A stretch of DNA of 64,000 bases from Trebonia sp963843745 (GCA_963843745.1 CAWJLP010000006.1:310001-374000), one strand, 5' to 3'. Counted from the first letter of the stretch, positions 26,772 to 35,536 are shown. Notes: a model not told the origin generated them from the sequence alone. A program made the numbers and translations.

Positions 26772-27524
26772 CTAGCCTTCCGCCGCCGCCGGATCCGGCA
26801 CCTGCCCGAACCGCTCGGCGGACCGCCGCTGCGCGTGGAAGGCGAGAATCTGCAGCTCGATAGATAGGTCGACCTTACGCACATCCACCCCTTCTGGCAC
26901 GGTCAGCACCAGCGGAGCGAAGTTCAGGATGCTGGTCACCCCGGCGGCGACGAGCCGGTCGCACACCGCCTGGGCCGCTCCCGCGGGGACCGCGATCACG
27001 CCGATCGCGATGCCGCTGGTGGCCACGATCTCCTCGAGTTCGCCGGCGTGGCGGACGGCCACCGAGCCGACCGCGCGGCCGACCAGCGTCTGGTCGCTGT
27101 CGAGCAGCGCCGCGATGCGGAATCCGCGGGTGACGAAGCCGCCGTACCTGGCCAGGGCGCGGCCGAGGTTACCGGCGCCGACGATCACCACTGCCCAGTT
27201 CTGGTTCAGGCCCAGTGCGCGCGACACCTGGTAGACGAGGTACTCGACGTCGTAGCCCACGCCCCTGATCCCGTACGAGCCGAGGTGGCTCAGGTCCTTG
27301 CGCAGCTTCGCGGAGTTGACGCCCGCCGCCGCGGCGAGCTCGTCGCTCGCGACCGTGCTCACGCCGCGGTCGGCCAGCGTGTAGAGGGCACGCAGGTAGA
27401 TGGGCAGCCTTGCCACGGTCGCGTCGGGGATGCCGCCGGGATAGAGCCGGTCGGTCTGGCCGTCCAGCTGGTCGGGGCTGCCTGGTCCGTCGGAGGGGTT
27501 AGGCAACTCGGCGACATTGGACAT
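26772..27524 (-). CDS. rex: Redox-sensing transcriptional repressor Rex
   Basis: 250 residues. The N-terminal winged helix spans about 35-95 (VARLPIYLRALYTLADRGV, then SELAAAAGVNSAKLRKDLS). The Rossmann domain begins VIVGAGNLGRALARYGGF near 115 and a swapped C-terminal helix ends the fold. Rex binds DNA when NADH/NAD+ is low and releases it when NADH rises, derepressing respiratory genes. As in Streptomyces it heads rex-hemA, and an operator match lies about 140 nt upstream, so it should regulate itself and haem synthesis. Confidence 0.97.
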   Translation of the reverse strand: MSNVAELPNPSDGPGSPDQLDGQTDRLYPGGIPDATVARLPIYLRALYTLADRGVSTVASDELAAAAGVNSAKLRKDLSHLGSYGIRGVGYDVEYLVYQVSRALGLNQNWAVVIVGAGNLGRALARYGGFVTRGFRIAALLDSDQTLVGRAVGSVAVRHAGELEEIVATSGIAIGVIAVPAGAAQAVCDRLVAAGVTSILNFAPLVLTVPEGVDVRKVDLSIELQILAFHAQRRSAERFGQVPDPAAAEG

Positions 27525-27664
27525 GCGGCGCCCTCCCGGGGGTGGAATCGACGCTACTGGCGGCCCGCGCAGGACGCGGCCCGGCTAGGTTGGATGGCGT
27601 TGGGGGTACGCCGGCCACCATCGGGCACTGCGGCCGATCGTGGCTGCTACCTACCATACGTCGT

Positions 27665-27682
27665 TTGTGAACGAATGCACAA
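27665..27682. promoter_or_regulatory. Rex operator (ROP) upstream of rex-hem operon
   Basis: TTGTGAACGAATGCACAA is an 18-bp palindrome with one mismatched pair, matching the established Rex consensus TTGTGAAnnnnTTCACAA except for one position. It lies upstream of rex and hence of the whole rex-hemACD series. Autoregulation by Rex at this spot is known in Streptomyces coelicolor. Confidence 0.9.
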
Positions 27683-27860
27683 AGTCATCCGCCAAGCCCG
27701 TGCCCGGACCCATCCGGAGGCCCGCGGCAGGCCGCTCCTCCCCATGGTCTCATGGCAGCTCCGGCCCGGTGACCGCAATGGGATGTTACGCGGCCGATTC
27801 CAATGGTCGCGGAAATTTATACGCGCGCATAGAACGCGAGATTTCCGCCGGAAAGAGGAA

Positions 27861-28106
27861 TTAGCGCTGGCTGAGGGCAGTGCGCAGGCGGTCTTCCGAT
27901 ACACGCCAGAAATCGTGCTGGACTCCGTCGACCAGTGTGACGGGAATCTTTTCCCAGTACTCACGCAGATCTTCTTCCGACTGCGTGATATCACGTTCCT
28001 CCCAGGTCACGCCGAGTTCTCCGGCCACGCGGCGAATCACCTCACGCGCATCGTCGCAGAGGTGACAGCCCGGTCGGCTGAGCAGCGTGATACGGGGCGC
28101 CGGCAT
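27861..28106 (-). CDS. Glutaredoxin-like protein
   Basis: 81 residues: ITLLSRPGCHLCDDAREVI with a CHLC redox site, then IPVTLVDGVQHDFWRV where the cis-Pro of the thioredoxin fold is expected. Thiol-disulfide exchange is implied; partner unknown. The gene begins 9 nt after the Tyr-rich repeat protein gene on the same strand and ends about 180 nt before the Rex operator. A gene of this type upstream of rex is a common actinomycete arrangement. Confidence 0.88.
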   Translation of the reverse strand: MPAPRITLLSRPGCHLCDDAREVIRRVAGELGVTWEERDITQSEEDLREYWEKIPVTLVDGVQHDFWRVSEDRLRTALSQR

Positions 28107-28115
28107 TTAGCTGCC

Positions 28116-29899
28116 TCAGTATCGGCCTGCCCGGGAGGCGGTCCTGTCCCACTCCACGGGCTCGAATCGTGGCGTCCTAGCGTCCGTATTGGTGTCCTGT
28201 TCCGGCTCGCTGGACTGGCCGCCCTGCTCGTAGCCGCCGGTGCGCCCGTAGCCGCCGGCCTGACCGTCACCGCTGGTGGTTTCCGCGTGGCGGCCGCCGC
28301 CGTCAGGCTGCCTGCCGCTGCCAAGCTCCGGGTACCGGCCGCTGCCGAGCTGCCTGCCGTTGCTGGACGCCGCGTACTGGCCGCTGCCGAGGTTCTCGCT
28401 GCCGAGGTTCCCGCTGCTGTACTGCTCGCTGCTGCTGTACTGCTCGCTGCTGTACTGGCTGTCGCTGTAGTGGCCGTCGCTGTACTGCCCGTCGCTGTAC
28501 TGCCCGTCGCTGTACTGCCCGTCTGCTGTACTGCCCGCTGCCGTACTGGCCGCTGCCGTACTGGGCGCCATTGCCGAGCCTGGCCGTTACCGTACTGGCC
28601 GTTGCCGGAGCCTGGTACTGGCCGTTCTGCCGCGTACTGCCCGGTGCCGGACGCCGGGTACTGCTCTGCCGTCTGGTACTGCCCGGTGCCGGACGCCGGG
28701 TACTGCTCTGCCGTCTGGTACTGCCCGGTGCCGGACGCCGGGTACTGCTCTGCCGTCTGGTACTGCCCGGTGCCAGACGCCGGGTACTGCTCTGCCGTCT
28801 GGTACTGGCCGGCCTGCGAGTACTGCGCTGTGCTGGACGCCGCGTACTGGCCGTTCGCCGCGTACTGCCCGGTGCCAGACGCCGGGTACTGCTCTGCCGT
28901 CTGGTACTGGCCGCTCGCCTGGTACTGGCCGGCGGCCGCGTACCGGTCACCTGACTGGTACTGGTAGTGGCCGTCAGCGGCCGAGTAGCCGTTCGCGGCG
29001 TACCTGTCGCCGGACCCGAGGCCTGCGGGCACACGGTCCAGTTGCGTTTCCTGCCCGAATCCCGGCGCAGCCGCCGCCTCGGGCGCCTGAGCGGTGGCGA
29101 GCGCGGCGACCTTCGCGTATTTCAGCCGCAAGTCGATAATGTTCGTCGCGAGAACGCAAGACTTGCGATCGGCGACGAAACGCTGAATATGCGGCTGCTG
29201 CTCATGGCTCTCAAAAGCCGCGCGGTCGCGGTAAATCTCGTAGATGATCCGCTGCATTGGCGCCTTGGGCACCACGTGGATGACATAAACAAGCGTCTCG
29301 GGCTCGGCGGTGCGAACGCCCTCGGCCGCGCGTTCCGCCAGCCGGTCGAATTCCGCCGCCTTATCGTCGAGCAACGTGAAAATGGATAGCCGCCCGTATG
29401 GGCGCGGGGTCCCCGCCGCGTTGTCATTCCCGGACGCTGACTCGTCCGCCGGAAGAAATTCTGACCCGGGCGAGGACGACGCCCATCCGTACTGACCGCT
29501 TGCGCCGGTCGCCGCGTAGCCGGACTGCGCGTAGCCGCCTGAGTGCCCGGTACCGCCTGAGTACCCGGTGCCACCTGAGTACCCAGTGGAGTCATACCCC
29601 GCGCCGCCGTAACCCGCGGCCGACTGGCCAGATCCCTGGTAACCGCTGTCCGGGTACCCGCTGGGGTCATAGCCCCTGGTGTCGTACCCCTGGGCGCCGT
29701 ATCCCTGACCAGCGCCGGAAGCCTGGTCGCCGTACCCGGTCTGGGACGCGTAGCCGTCCTGGCCCGGGTAGCCCGCGCCGTTCGGGTACCCGGCACCCTG
29801 GTAACCGGCTGTGGTGTCCGGCTGGTATCCGTTCCCGTTCTGCCAGCTGTCGCGGCGGCCTTCGTCCCACCCGTCGTCGCGTTGCCTCGCGCCTCTCAT
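28116..29899 (-). CDS. Tyr/Gly/Gln-rich low-complexity protein with central ABM domain (frameshifts in repeats)
   Basis: ATG 29899 has GAGGGG five bases upstream. Residues 1-165 are a disordered GY-rich tract (GYPGQDGYASQTGYGDQ and similar). Residues about 170-270 form an antibiotic-biosynthesis-monooxygenase-like ferredoxin fold (SIFTLLDDKAAEFDRLAERA, QRIIYEIYRDRAAFESHE). The C-terminal half is QY-repeat sequence with 14-residue units QYQTAEQYPASGTG, then shorter QYSDG units, ending near SRAGRY. Between about 28520 and 28645 the QY pattern jumps between all three frames through single-base indels, so the gene as written is broken. Function unknown; ABM domains often act on quinols or bind haem, which would suit the neighbourhood. 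Confidence 0.65.
28633..28810 (-). repeat. 42-bp tandem repeat array
   Basis: Four nearly identical 42-bp units in tandem, with another copy near 28863-28905. Each encodes QYQTAEQYPASGTG. Copies differ by single bases (for instance GGACGCC/AGACGCC). Such identical coding repeats tend to expand, contract and confuse assemblies. Confidence 0.85.
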
Positions 29900-30058
29900 A
29901 TCCGCCCCGCCCCTCGGTGTCGGCCTTGCAGCTCTTCCCATTGTCGGCGAATTCGTCCGGCCTGGTGGCTAGTTGGCGAGACCGGTAGCAGCGCAAACGG
30001 AAAGCAGCGGCGGCGCGCGGCCCTGTCTGCCGAGGTCAGCGGGTACGCGGCGGGAGGC

Positions 30059-30157
30059 CTACTTCTTGTTGCGGCGCTGGATCCTGGTCTTCTTCAGCAG
30101 CTTGCGGTGCTTCTTCTTCGCCATCCTCTTGCGGCGCTTCTTGATGACTGAGCCCAT
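30059..30157 (-). CDS. Small ribosomal protein bS22 (AURKAIP1-like)
   Basis: 32 residues, missed by length-based gene callers. It begins MGSVIKKRRKRMAKKKHRKL and ends QRRNKK. This matches the very basic 30S subunit protein bS22 known from mycobacterial ribosome structures, which belongs to the AURKAIP1/COX24 group and is universal in actinobacteria. A GAAGGAGTGG ribosome site lies just upstream. It follows a small HTH gene on the same strand, the standard actinomycete order. Confidence 0.93.
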   Translation of the reverse strand: MGSVIKKRRKRMAKKKHRKLLKKTRIQRRNKK

Positions 30158-30468
30158 CAGGCCACCACTCCTTCTCGCACAACGGCAGACGGGCACGCCG
30201 TCGCGCTCACCAGGTCGGGAGGCTGGGCACACGCCCGAAGTTAGGATCCGCGCGAACGCCTACCGCCCGCGCAGTGCACAAGCGTACCTGGTATCGCACA
30301 GCAGTGTTACGGCCTGGCCCCCAACCAGGCACCGGCACCCCGGCCCGCTGTCCGGTGCGGACGGCGGCCGGGAGGGCCGGGTTGGCCAAACGAGATGCCC
30401 GCAGAGCACTTACCCCCTGGTGCTGCGGCGGTTCCGGTCTATCCGCGGTCAGCAGCCAGCGGGAGCGC
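30158..30468. other. Spacer without recognised gene
   Basis: 311 bases between bS22 and the small HTH gene, both on the minus strand. It contains several GC-rich inverted repeats (around 30320-30385) that could be a terminator, plus the bS22 promoter. No supported reading frame or RNA gene is seen. Confidence 0.4.
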
Positions 30469-30672
30469 TCAGCCGGTCCCTACATAGGCGGCCCTGAGGT
30501 ACTGGTTGACCGCCTGCTCCGGAACCCGGAAGGAACGGCCGACTCGGATGGCTTCCAGTTCGCCGGAGTGGACCAGCCGATAGACGGTCATCTTTGATAC
30601 CCGCATGATCGTGGCCACTTCGGCGACAGTAAGAAATCTCACGTCGCTTAGGGGGGTTTCGCTTGCCATCAT
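30469..30672 (-). CDS. Small excisionase/BldC-like HTH protein
   Basis: 67 residues from ATG 30672 (or the adjacent ATG 30669), preceded by GGAAGAGGG. RFLTVAEVATIMRVSKMTVY then RLVHSGELEAIRVGRSFRV is a MerR-like winged helix (HTH_17), related to BldC but distinct. This conserved actinobacterial protein is nearly always followed by bS22. A DNA-binding role is implied; targets unknown. Confidence 0.88.
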   Translation of the reverse strand: MMASETPLSDVRFLTVAEVATIMRVSKMTVYRLVHSGELEAIRVGRSFRVPEQAVNQYLRAAYVGTG

Positions 30673-30865
30673 TGCCCTCTTCCGCGCGAAGCCGAGCACG
30701 CCTGACCGGATTCAGCGCACCAGTCACGTACGTATCCAGAGTAAGTCCCGTACAGAAAAGAGCAACCCCCCGAATAGGCTCATTGTTGTTACTAGGCGGC
30801 ATCCAGCAGACCGCTGCCCCTTGCGACCGTCTGCTGATTCTACGAAAAAGGCGGAAAGAAGCACG

Positions 30866-32083
30866 TCACAGGTGTGCTACTAGCCCATGCGAGGCAAACA
30901 CCGCAGTGCGGGTTCGCATGATCGCGCGGTCAACCGGATCACCCGGATCCACACCAGAACTAAAAGGAACATAGTTCGCAGGCGCGCCGTCGGTCATGGT
31001 TGCCGGGGCGGTTTCGCCGGTCAAGGAGCGGGCCAGTTCGCGCCACGCGGCAGGCGTCTCCGTTTCCGGGTCGACGGGAGTGCCCGCGGCGATCGCGAGC
31101 AGGTGCGTCCAGGTCCGCGGCACCACCTGGACGAGCGCGTACCCGCCGCCGCCGGTCAGCAGCCAGCGGCCATCGCACAACTCATGCGCCAGGTCGTGCA
31201 GCATGACCTGGGCGCGCCGCTGCCCGTCGACGGTCAGCTCCAGGTGGGCGAGCGGGTCGAGCCGGTGGCTGTCGCAGCCGTGCTGGCTGACCAGCACCGT
31301 CGGCTTGAACGCGCGTAGCAGCGGGGGCACCACCGCGTCGAACGCGCGCAGCCACCCCGCGTCGCCTGTTCCGGCGGGCAGCGCCACGTTCACGGCGTAG
31401 CCCTCGCCCTCGCCGACGCCGGTCTCGCCGGGCAGCCCGGTGCCGGGAAACAGCGTGGCGGGATGCTCGTGCAGGCTGATCGTGAGCACCCGCGGATCGC
31501 CGTAGAACGCCGCCTGCACCCCGTCGCCGTGGTGCACGTCCGTGTCGACGTAGGCGACCCGCTCTACCCCGGCGCTCAGCAGCCACCTGATCGCGATCGC
31601 CGGGTCGTTGTAGACGCAGAACCCGCTGGCGGACCGGCGCATCGCGTGGTGCAGGCCGCCGGCGATGCTGGCGGCGTGCAGTGCGGGCGCCGCACCGTCC
31701 GCGGTCCCGGCGCCCTGACCCTGCGGCCCGGGCCATATCGTCTTGGCCGCCGCCAGGGTCGCCCCCGCGACCAGCGCGGACGCCTCGTGCATGCCCTCGA
31801 AGACCGGGTCGTCCGACGTGCCGAGCCCGAACCGCAGGTCGGGCGCCAGCGTCCGGCCCGCCCGCCGCACCGCGGCCACGTAGTCCTCGTCGTGCACGGT
31901 CTCGAGCTCGGCGTCGGTGGCGGGCGCCGGCGAGAGCATCGTTACCGACGGCGTCGCCAGCACGCCGAGTGCCGCGGCGAGGTCCATCGTCAGCGCCACC
32001 CGCACCGGCGCCAGCGGATGCCCTGGCCCGAAGTCGTAGTGCGTGAGCGCCTCGTCCCACGCCACCACCAGCGGTCCGCTCAT
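30866..32083 (-). CDS. acuC: Acetoin utilisation protein AcuC (histone-deacetylase family)
   Basis: 405 residues. MSGPLVVAWDEALTHYDFGP is the typical actinobacterial AcuC start. The zinc site and catalytic residues are present: HAASIAGGLHHAMR, YVDTDVHHGDGVQ, SLHEHPATLFPGTG and LTGGGGYA. In Bacillus AcuC deacetylates acetyl-CoA synthetase; in actinomycetes the substrate is less certain. Its ATG overlaps the stop of a short upstream frame as ATGA. Confidence 0.9.
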   Translation of the reverse strand: MSGPLVVAWDEALTHYDFGPGHPLAPVRVALTMDLAAALGVLATPSVTMLSPAPATDAELETVHDEDYVAAVRRAGRTLAPDLRFGLGTSDDPVFEGMHEASALVAGATLAAAKTIWPGPQGQGAGTADGAAPALHAASIAGGLHHAMRRSASGFCVYNDPAIAIRWLLSAGVERVAYVDTDVHHGDGVQAAFYGDPRVLTISLHEHPATLFPGTGLPGETGVGEGEGYAVNVALPAGTGDAGWLRAFDAVVPPLLRAFKPTVLVSQHGCDSHRLDPLAHLELTVDGQRRAQVMLHDLAHELCDGRWLLTGGGGYALVQVVPRTWTHLLAIAAGTPVDPETETPAAWRELARSLTGETAPATMTDGAPANYVPFSSGVDPGDPVDRAIMRTRTAVFASHGLVAHL

Positions 32084-32160
32084 GAGGCCACCTCGCTGGC
32101 GCTCGGAGTCCGCACTCGCGGACGCACAGGACTCACCGATTCGCTCGCAAGCTCGCTCAT
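32080..32160 (-). CDS. Possible 26-residue leader frame between proC and acuC
   Basis: ATG 32160 lies 2 nt after the proC stop, and the frame ends in a TGA overlapping the acuC ATG. The peptide (MSELASESVSPVRPRVRTPS and six more residues) is low-complexity. The DNA has GCGAGC repeats that could fold. Exact fit of both ends suggests it couples proC translation to acuC; it could equally be a REP-like repeat that happens to be open. Confidence 0.35.
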   Translation of the reverse strand: MSELASESVSPVRPRVRTPSASEVAS

Positions 32161-32162
32161 TG

Positions 32163-32957
32163 CTAGGCGCCGCCGAGTTCGCGGCCGCGGTCGCGGGCCG
32201 CCTCGATCGCGGCGAGGAACGCCGCGCGCACCCCGTGCTTCTCCAGCTCCCTGATCGCGGAGATCGTCGTGCCGCCCGGTGACGTCACCGCCTCGCGCAA
32301 GATCACCGGGTGCTCGCCGGAGTCCTTCAGCATCGTCGCCGCGCCGTACACCGCCTGGGTGACCATCTCCAGCGCGGTCCCGCGCGGCATGCCGAGCAGG
32401 ATGCCCGCGTCCACCATGGCCTCCACCAGGTAGTACACGTAGGCGGGTCCGCTGCCGGACAGCGCCGTCGCCGCGTCCTGCTGCGACTCGGGGATCCGCA
32501 GCACCTTGCCGACCGGGCGCAGCAGCTCCTCCGTACGCCGCAGGTGCGGCTCGGAGGCGTACGAGCCGGCCGAGATCACCGACATCGCCTCGTCCACCAG
32601 CACCGGCGTGTTCGACATCACGCGGACCACGGGTACCTCGACGGGGAAGCGCCGCTCGATGAACGACGTCGTGATGCCCGCCGCCACCGAGATGACCAGC
32701 TGCGACGCGCTGACGAACGGGGCGATCTCGTCGAGCATCCTGGCCATGTCCTGCGGCTTGACCGTGATCACCAGCGTGCTGGCGTCCTTCGCGGCTTCCT
32801 CCGCGGTGAGCACCGGCACCCCGTACGCCTCGTGCAGCTCCTCGCCCCGCTCCGCCCTGCGCACCACGACGGCCACGTCCGACGGGGGGCGCCCGGCGCG
32901 CAGCAGGCCGGACAGCAGCGCCTCGCCCATCTTCCCCGCGCCAAGTATCGCGATCAT
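32163..32957 (-). CDS. proC: Pyrroline-5-carboxylate reductase
   Basis: 264 residues from an ATG overlapping the proline dehydrogenase stop (ATGA). The Rossmann motif is IAILGAGKMGEAL, and the C-terminal family signature lies around SGSGPAYVYYLVEAM then REAVTSPGGTT. It makes proline from pyrroline-5-carboxylate with NAD(P)H. Direct coupling to proline dehydrogenase, which catalyses the opposite first step, suggests a proline/P5C redox cycle. Confidence 0.96.
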   Translation of the reverse strand: MIAILGAGKMGEALLSGLLRAGRPPSDVAVVVRRAERGEELHEAYGVPVLTAEEAAKDASTLVITVKPQDMARMLDEIAPFVSASQLVISVAAGITTSFIERRFPVEVPVVRVMSNTPVLVDEAMSVISAGSYASEPHLRRTEELLRPVGKVLRIPESQQDAATALSGSGPAYVYYLVEAMVDAGILLGMPRGTALEMVTQAVYGAATMLKDSGEHPVILREAVTSPGGTTISAIRELEKHGVRAAFLAAIEAARDRGRELGGA

Positions 32958-33880
32958 GACACCGACCATAGCGAACGCAGGAAGAACGCCAGGTTCGCCG
33001 GCCGCTCGGCGAGCCGCCGCACCAGGTAGCCGTACCAGTCGCTGCCGTACGGCACGTACACCCGCACCTGGGCCCCTGTCGCGGCCAGCCGGCGCTGCTC
33101 CGCGGGCCTGACCCCGTACAGCATCTGATGCTCGAAGCTGTCGGGACCACCGGGCCGGTGCAGCGCCAGCGACCTGGTGATCTCGATCAGCCGGGGGTCG
33201 TGCGTGGCGATCATGGGGTACCCGGGCCCGGACATCAGGATCCGCAGGCACCTGGCGAACGACTTGTCGACATCGTGCCGGCTGGTGAACGCCTCGGAAG
33301 CCGGTTCGGCGTAGGCGCCCTTGCACAGCCGCACCCGCACGCCAGGCGCCGCGAGTTCCCGCACGTCCGCCTCGGTGCGGCGCAGCGACGCCTGCACCAC
33401 GCTGCCGACAAGCGGCAGCGTGGACCGCAGCGCGGTCGCGATCCGCAGCCCCGCGTCTGTCGCCGCGTGGTCCTCCGCGTCCACCGTCACGGTCGTCCCC
33501 GCCTCGCGTGCGGCGACGGCGATCCGCTCGATGTGCGCGCTCGCCATGCGCTCGTCGAGCAGCAGGCCGACGGCGGTCGGCTTGACCGATACCTCGACCG
33601 CGCCGCCCTCGGTGAGCCCCTCGGCGGCCAGCTTGCCGAGCAGCTGCACGTACTGCGTGGCGGTATCGCCGGCCAGCCGCGCGTCCGTGGCGTCCTCGCC
33701 CAGGTAGTCAAGCGTGACCAGCAGGCCGGCGGCGCGCAGCGACCTGGCTACCCGCACCGCGTCACTGATGCTGTCCCCCGCCACGTACCTGTCGACGACG
33801 GCACGGGTGGCCGGCGTGGCCGTCACGACCTCGCGGATCTGCTCGCTGGCGGCGACCGCCAGCAGCGCCCGGCGCAGCAC
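32954..33880 (-). CDS. Proline dehydrogenase (monofunctional, FAD)
   Basis: 308 residues from GTG 33880, preceded by GAGGAGGA. The barrel carries VEVSVKPTAVGL, RLCKGAYAEP, ATHDPRLIE, FEHQMLYGV and the substrate-binding VYVPYGSDWYGYLVRRLAERP. It oxidises proline to pyrroline-5-carboxylate, passing electrons to quinone. No P5C dehydrogenase is alongside; proC is. It starts 19 nt after ygfZ ends on the same strand. Confidence 0.93.
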   Translation of the reverse strand: MLRRALLAVAASEQIREVVTATPATRAVVDRYVAGDSISDAVRVARSLRAAGLLVTLDYLGEDATDARLAGDTATQYVQLLGKLAAEGLTEGGAVEVSVKPTAVGLLLDERMASAHIERIAVAAREAGTTVTVDAEDHAATDAGLRIATALRSTLPLVGSVVQASLRRTEADVRELAAPGVRVRLCKGAYAEPASEAFTSRHDVDKSFARCLRILMSGPGYPMIATHDPRLIEITRSLALHRPGGPDSFEHQMLYGVRPAEQRRLAATGAQVRVYVPYGSDWYGYLVRRLAERPANLAFFLRSLWSVS

Positions 33881-33899
33881 TACATCCTCCTCACGTCGG

Positions 33900-34964
33900 T
33901 CACAGCAGCTTGCGGCCGGCGGCAGGCGGCGGCACCGTGGCCCGCCGCAGCGCAAGCCGCACGTTGGCGCCGGCGTCCGGCGGCACGATCACCTCTTGCG
34001 CCGCGGCGATCCCGTCCGCGAGCAGCGGCGCGTCCACTCCGGCGGTGCGCTTGATGAGCCCGAGCCCGATCGGGCCGAGCTCGAAATGACGGGCGGCGGA
34101 GCCGGTGAATCCGACCTGCGTGCCGTCGGCGAGCGTCACCGGCGACCCGTGCGCGGGCAGCCGGTCCACGCTGCCGTCCAGGTGCAGGAAGACGAGCCGC
34201 CGCGGCGGGTGGCCGAGGTTGTGGATCCGCGCCACGGTCTCCTGGCCGCGGTAGCAGCCCTTGTTCAGGTGCACGGCGGTCTCGATCAGCCCGACCTCGT
34301 GCGGCAGCGTCTTGTGATCGGTGTCCAGCCCGGGCCGCGGGACGCGCCCCGCGATCCGCGCCGCCTCGAACGCCCACATCCCGGCGACCGTGGTCCCGAG
34401 CTTTCCGGCCGCCTCCGGCTTGACGAGCACATCTATCCCGAACGGGCCCGTCATGACTGCCGCCGCCGCACCGTCTGCGAGCAGCGGGGCGGCCGGTGAG
34501 TCGGCCGGGTCCGTTCTGGCCGCGAATCCTCCGTCGGCAGGGACGGGACCCGCCAGCGTCTGCACCACCAGTTCCCCTGACACATCCTCGACCTCGACCC
34601 GCATCATGAACCGCATCGAGTCGAGGTAGCTGACCAGGGCCTGCGCGGTGCCCGGCTCGACGTGCACCCAGGTCGCGGTGCCGTCGTCGGTCAGCGTGAG
34701 GTAGTGCTCCAGGTGGCCCTGCGGGCTCAGGATGAGCGCTTCCGCCGTGCTGCCGGGCGCCAGCCGCTCCAGGTGCTGGCTGGTCAGGCTGTGCAGCCAG
34801 GTCAGCCGGTCCTGGCCGGTTATCCGGACGACGCCCCGGTTGGAGCGGTCGACGAGGACCTGGCCTTCGGTCATCGCGCGCTGCTCGCGCATCGGGTCGC
34901 CGTAGTGAGCGGCGACGCCCTCGTCCGGCCAGGACGCCTCGACGGCGCCTTCGATGTCAAGCAT
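33900..34964 (-). CDS. ygfZ: Folate-binding YgfZ/CAF17-like protein
   Basis: 354 residues, GcvT-like fold. The YgfZ signature KGCYRGQETVARIHN with its key Cys sits near residue 233. Family members help assemble or repair certain Fe-S enzymes with tetrahydrofolate. Its ATG overlaps the fur stop by 8 nt, so translation is coupled to an iron/metal regulator, which fits an Fe-S role. Confidence 0.92.
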   Translation of the reverse strand: MLDIEGAVEASWPDEGVAAHYGDPMREQRAMTEGQVLVDRSNRGVVRITGQDRLTWLHSLTSQHLERLAPGSTAEALILSPQGHLEHYLTLTDDGTATWVHVEPGTAQALVSYLDSMRFMMRVEVEDVSGELVVQTLAGPVPADGGFAARTDPADSPAAPLLADGAAAAVMTGPFGIDVLVKPEAAGKLGTTVAGMWAFEAARIAGRVPRPGLDTDHKTLPHEVGLIETAVHLNKGCYRGQETVARIHNLGHPPRRLVFLHLDGSVDRLPAHGSPVTLADGTQVGFTGSAARHFELGPIGLGLIKRTAGVDAPLLADGIAAAQEVIVPPDAGANVRLALRRATVPPPAAGRKLL

Positions 34965-35403
34965 TGGCTCGCTTTCTCCTGCAGTCTTCGCACCGGCCGA
35001 ACACGGTCAGGTGCGTCACGTTCGTCTCGAACCCGTGGCTGGCGTCAAGCGCGCTGACCAGCGGCCGGATGGTGTCCGGGCTGGCTTCGTCGACCTTGCC
35101 GCAATCCTGGCATACCAGGTGCACGTGGTTCGCGTCGCTGGCCAGGTGGTACGTGGGTGCACCGTGGTTCAGGTGCGTGTGGGTGACGAGGCCGAGGCTG
35201 TCCAGCAGCTCGAGCGTGCGGTAGATCGTGGAGATGTTGACCCCGCTCGCGGTCTGCTGCACGCTGGCGGCAATCTCCTCAGGGGTCGCGTGGCCGAGCT
35301 CCGCGACGGCCTCGAGGACGAGCTGGCGCTGCGGCGTCACCCGGTATCCCCGGGACCGTAGCGCCTCGTCCCACGTGCGGCTGCGCGGCGGCCCTTGGTC
35401 CAT
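34957..35403 (-). CDS. Fur-family metalloregulator
   Basis: 148 residues. The winged helix includes RVTPQRQLVLEAVAEL and STIYRTLELLDSLGLV. The metal/dimerisation part carries HVHLVCQDCGKVDE and a second CEDC pair, giving a structural Zn(Cys)4. Fur, Zur and Nur types cannot be separated safely; the position next to ygfZ resembles the Nur-type locus of Streptomyces. It is divergent from the small peptide locus at 35.5 kb. Confidence 0.88.
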   Translation of the reverse strand: MDQGPPRSRTWDEALRSRGYRVTPQRQLVLEAVAELGHATPEEIAASVQQTASGVNISTIYRTLELLDSLGLVTHTHLNHGAPTYHLASDANHVHLVCQDCGKVDEASPDTIRPLVSALDASHGFETNVTHLTVFGRCEDCRRKRANA

Positions 35404-35476
35404 ACGGTCGAGTCTAGTTCCGCGCCGGAAATTATCTTGCGCTCTCGGCCGTGGCTGGCATAGCGTGCAGGTACGC

Positions 35477-35492
35477 GGAAAGGAGGTGGTCC
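35477..35492 (+). promoter_or_regulatory. Extended Shine-Dalgarno sequence
   Basis: GGAAAGGAGGTGGTCC complements almost the whole 3' end of 16S rRNA (GGAUCACCUCCUUUC) with one G-U pair. It is far longer than an ordinary ribosome site and lies 5 nt before a 12-codon frame. Confidence 0.75.
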
Positions 35493-35497
35493 GAAGT

Positions 35498-35536
35498 ATG
35501 CATAGTTATCGGACTTGCGAGGTGGCTGTCAGCTAG
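35498..35536 (+). CDS. 12-residue peptide frame (MHSYRTCEVAVS)
   Basis: ATG to TAG, 12 codons, preceded by the extended ribosome site. No gene follows on this strand for almost 1 kb, so it is not a leader of a nearby operon. The transcript would consist of this frame, a GC-rich hairpin and a branched terminator. It may be a stand-alone small mRNA/regulatory RNA. Peptide function unknown. Translation is strongly suggested by the ribosome site but not proved. Confidence 0.55.
   Translation: MHSYRTCEVAVS

Noticed and set aside
28633..28905. Regularly repeated units suggesting a CRISPR array
   Set aside because: Units are contiguous 42-bp coding repeats without unique spacers and encode a regular peptide; no cas genes are present.
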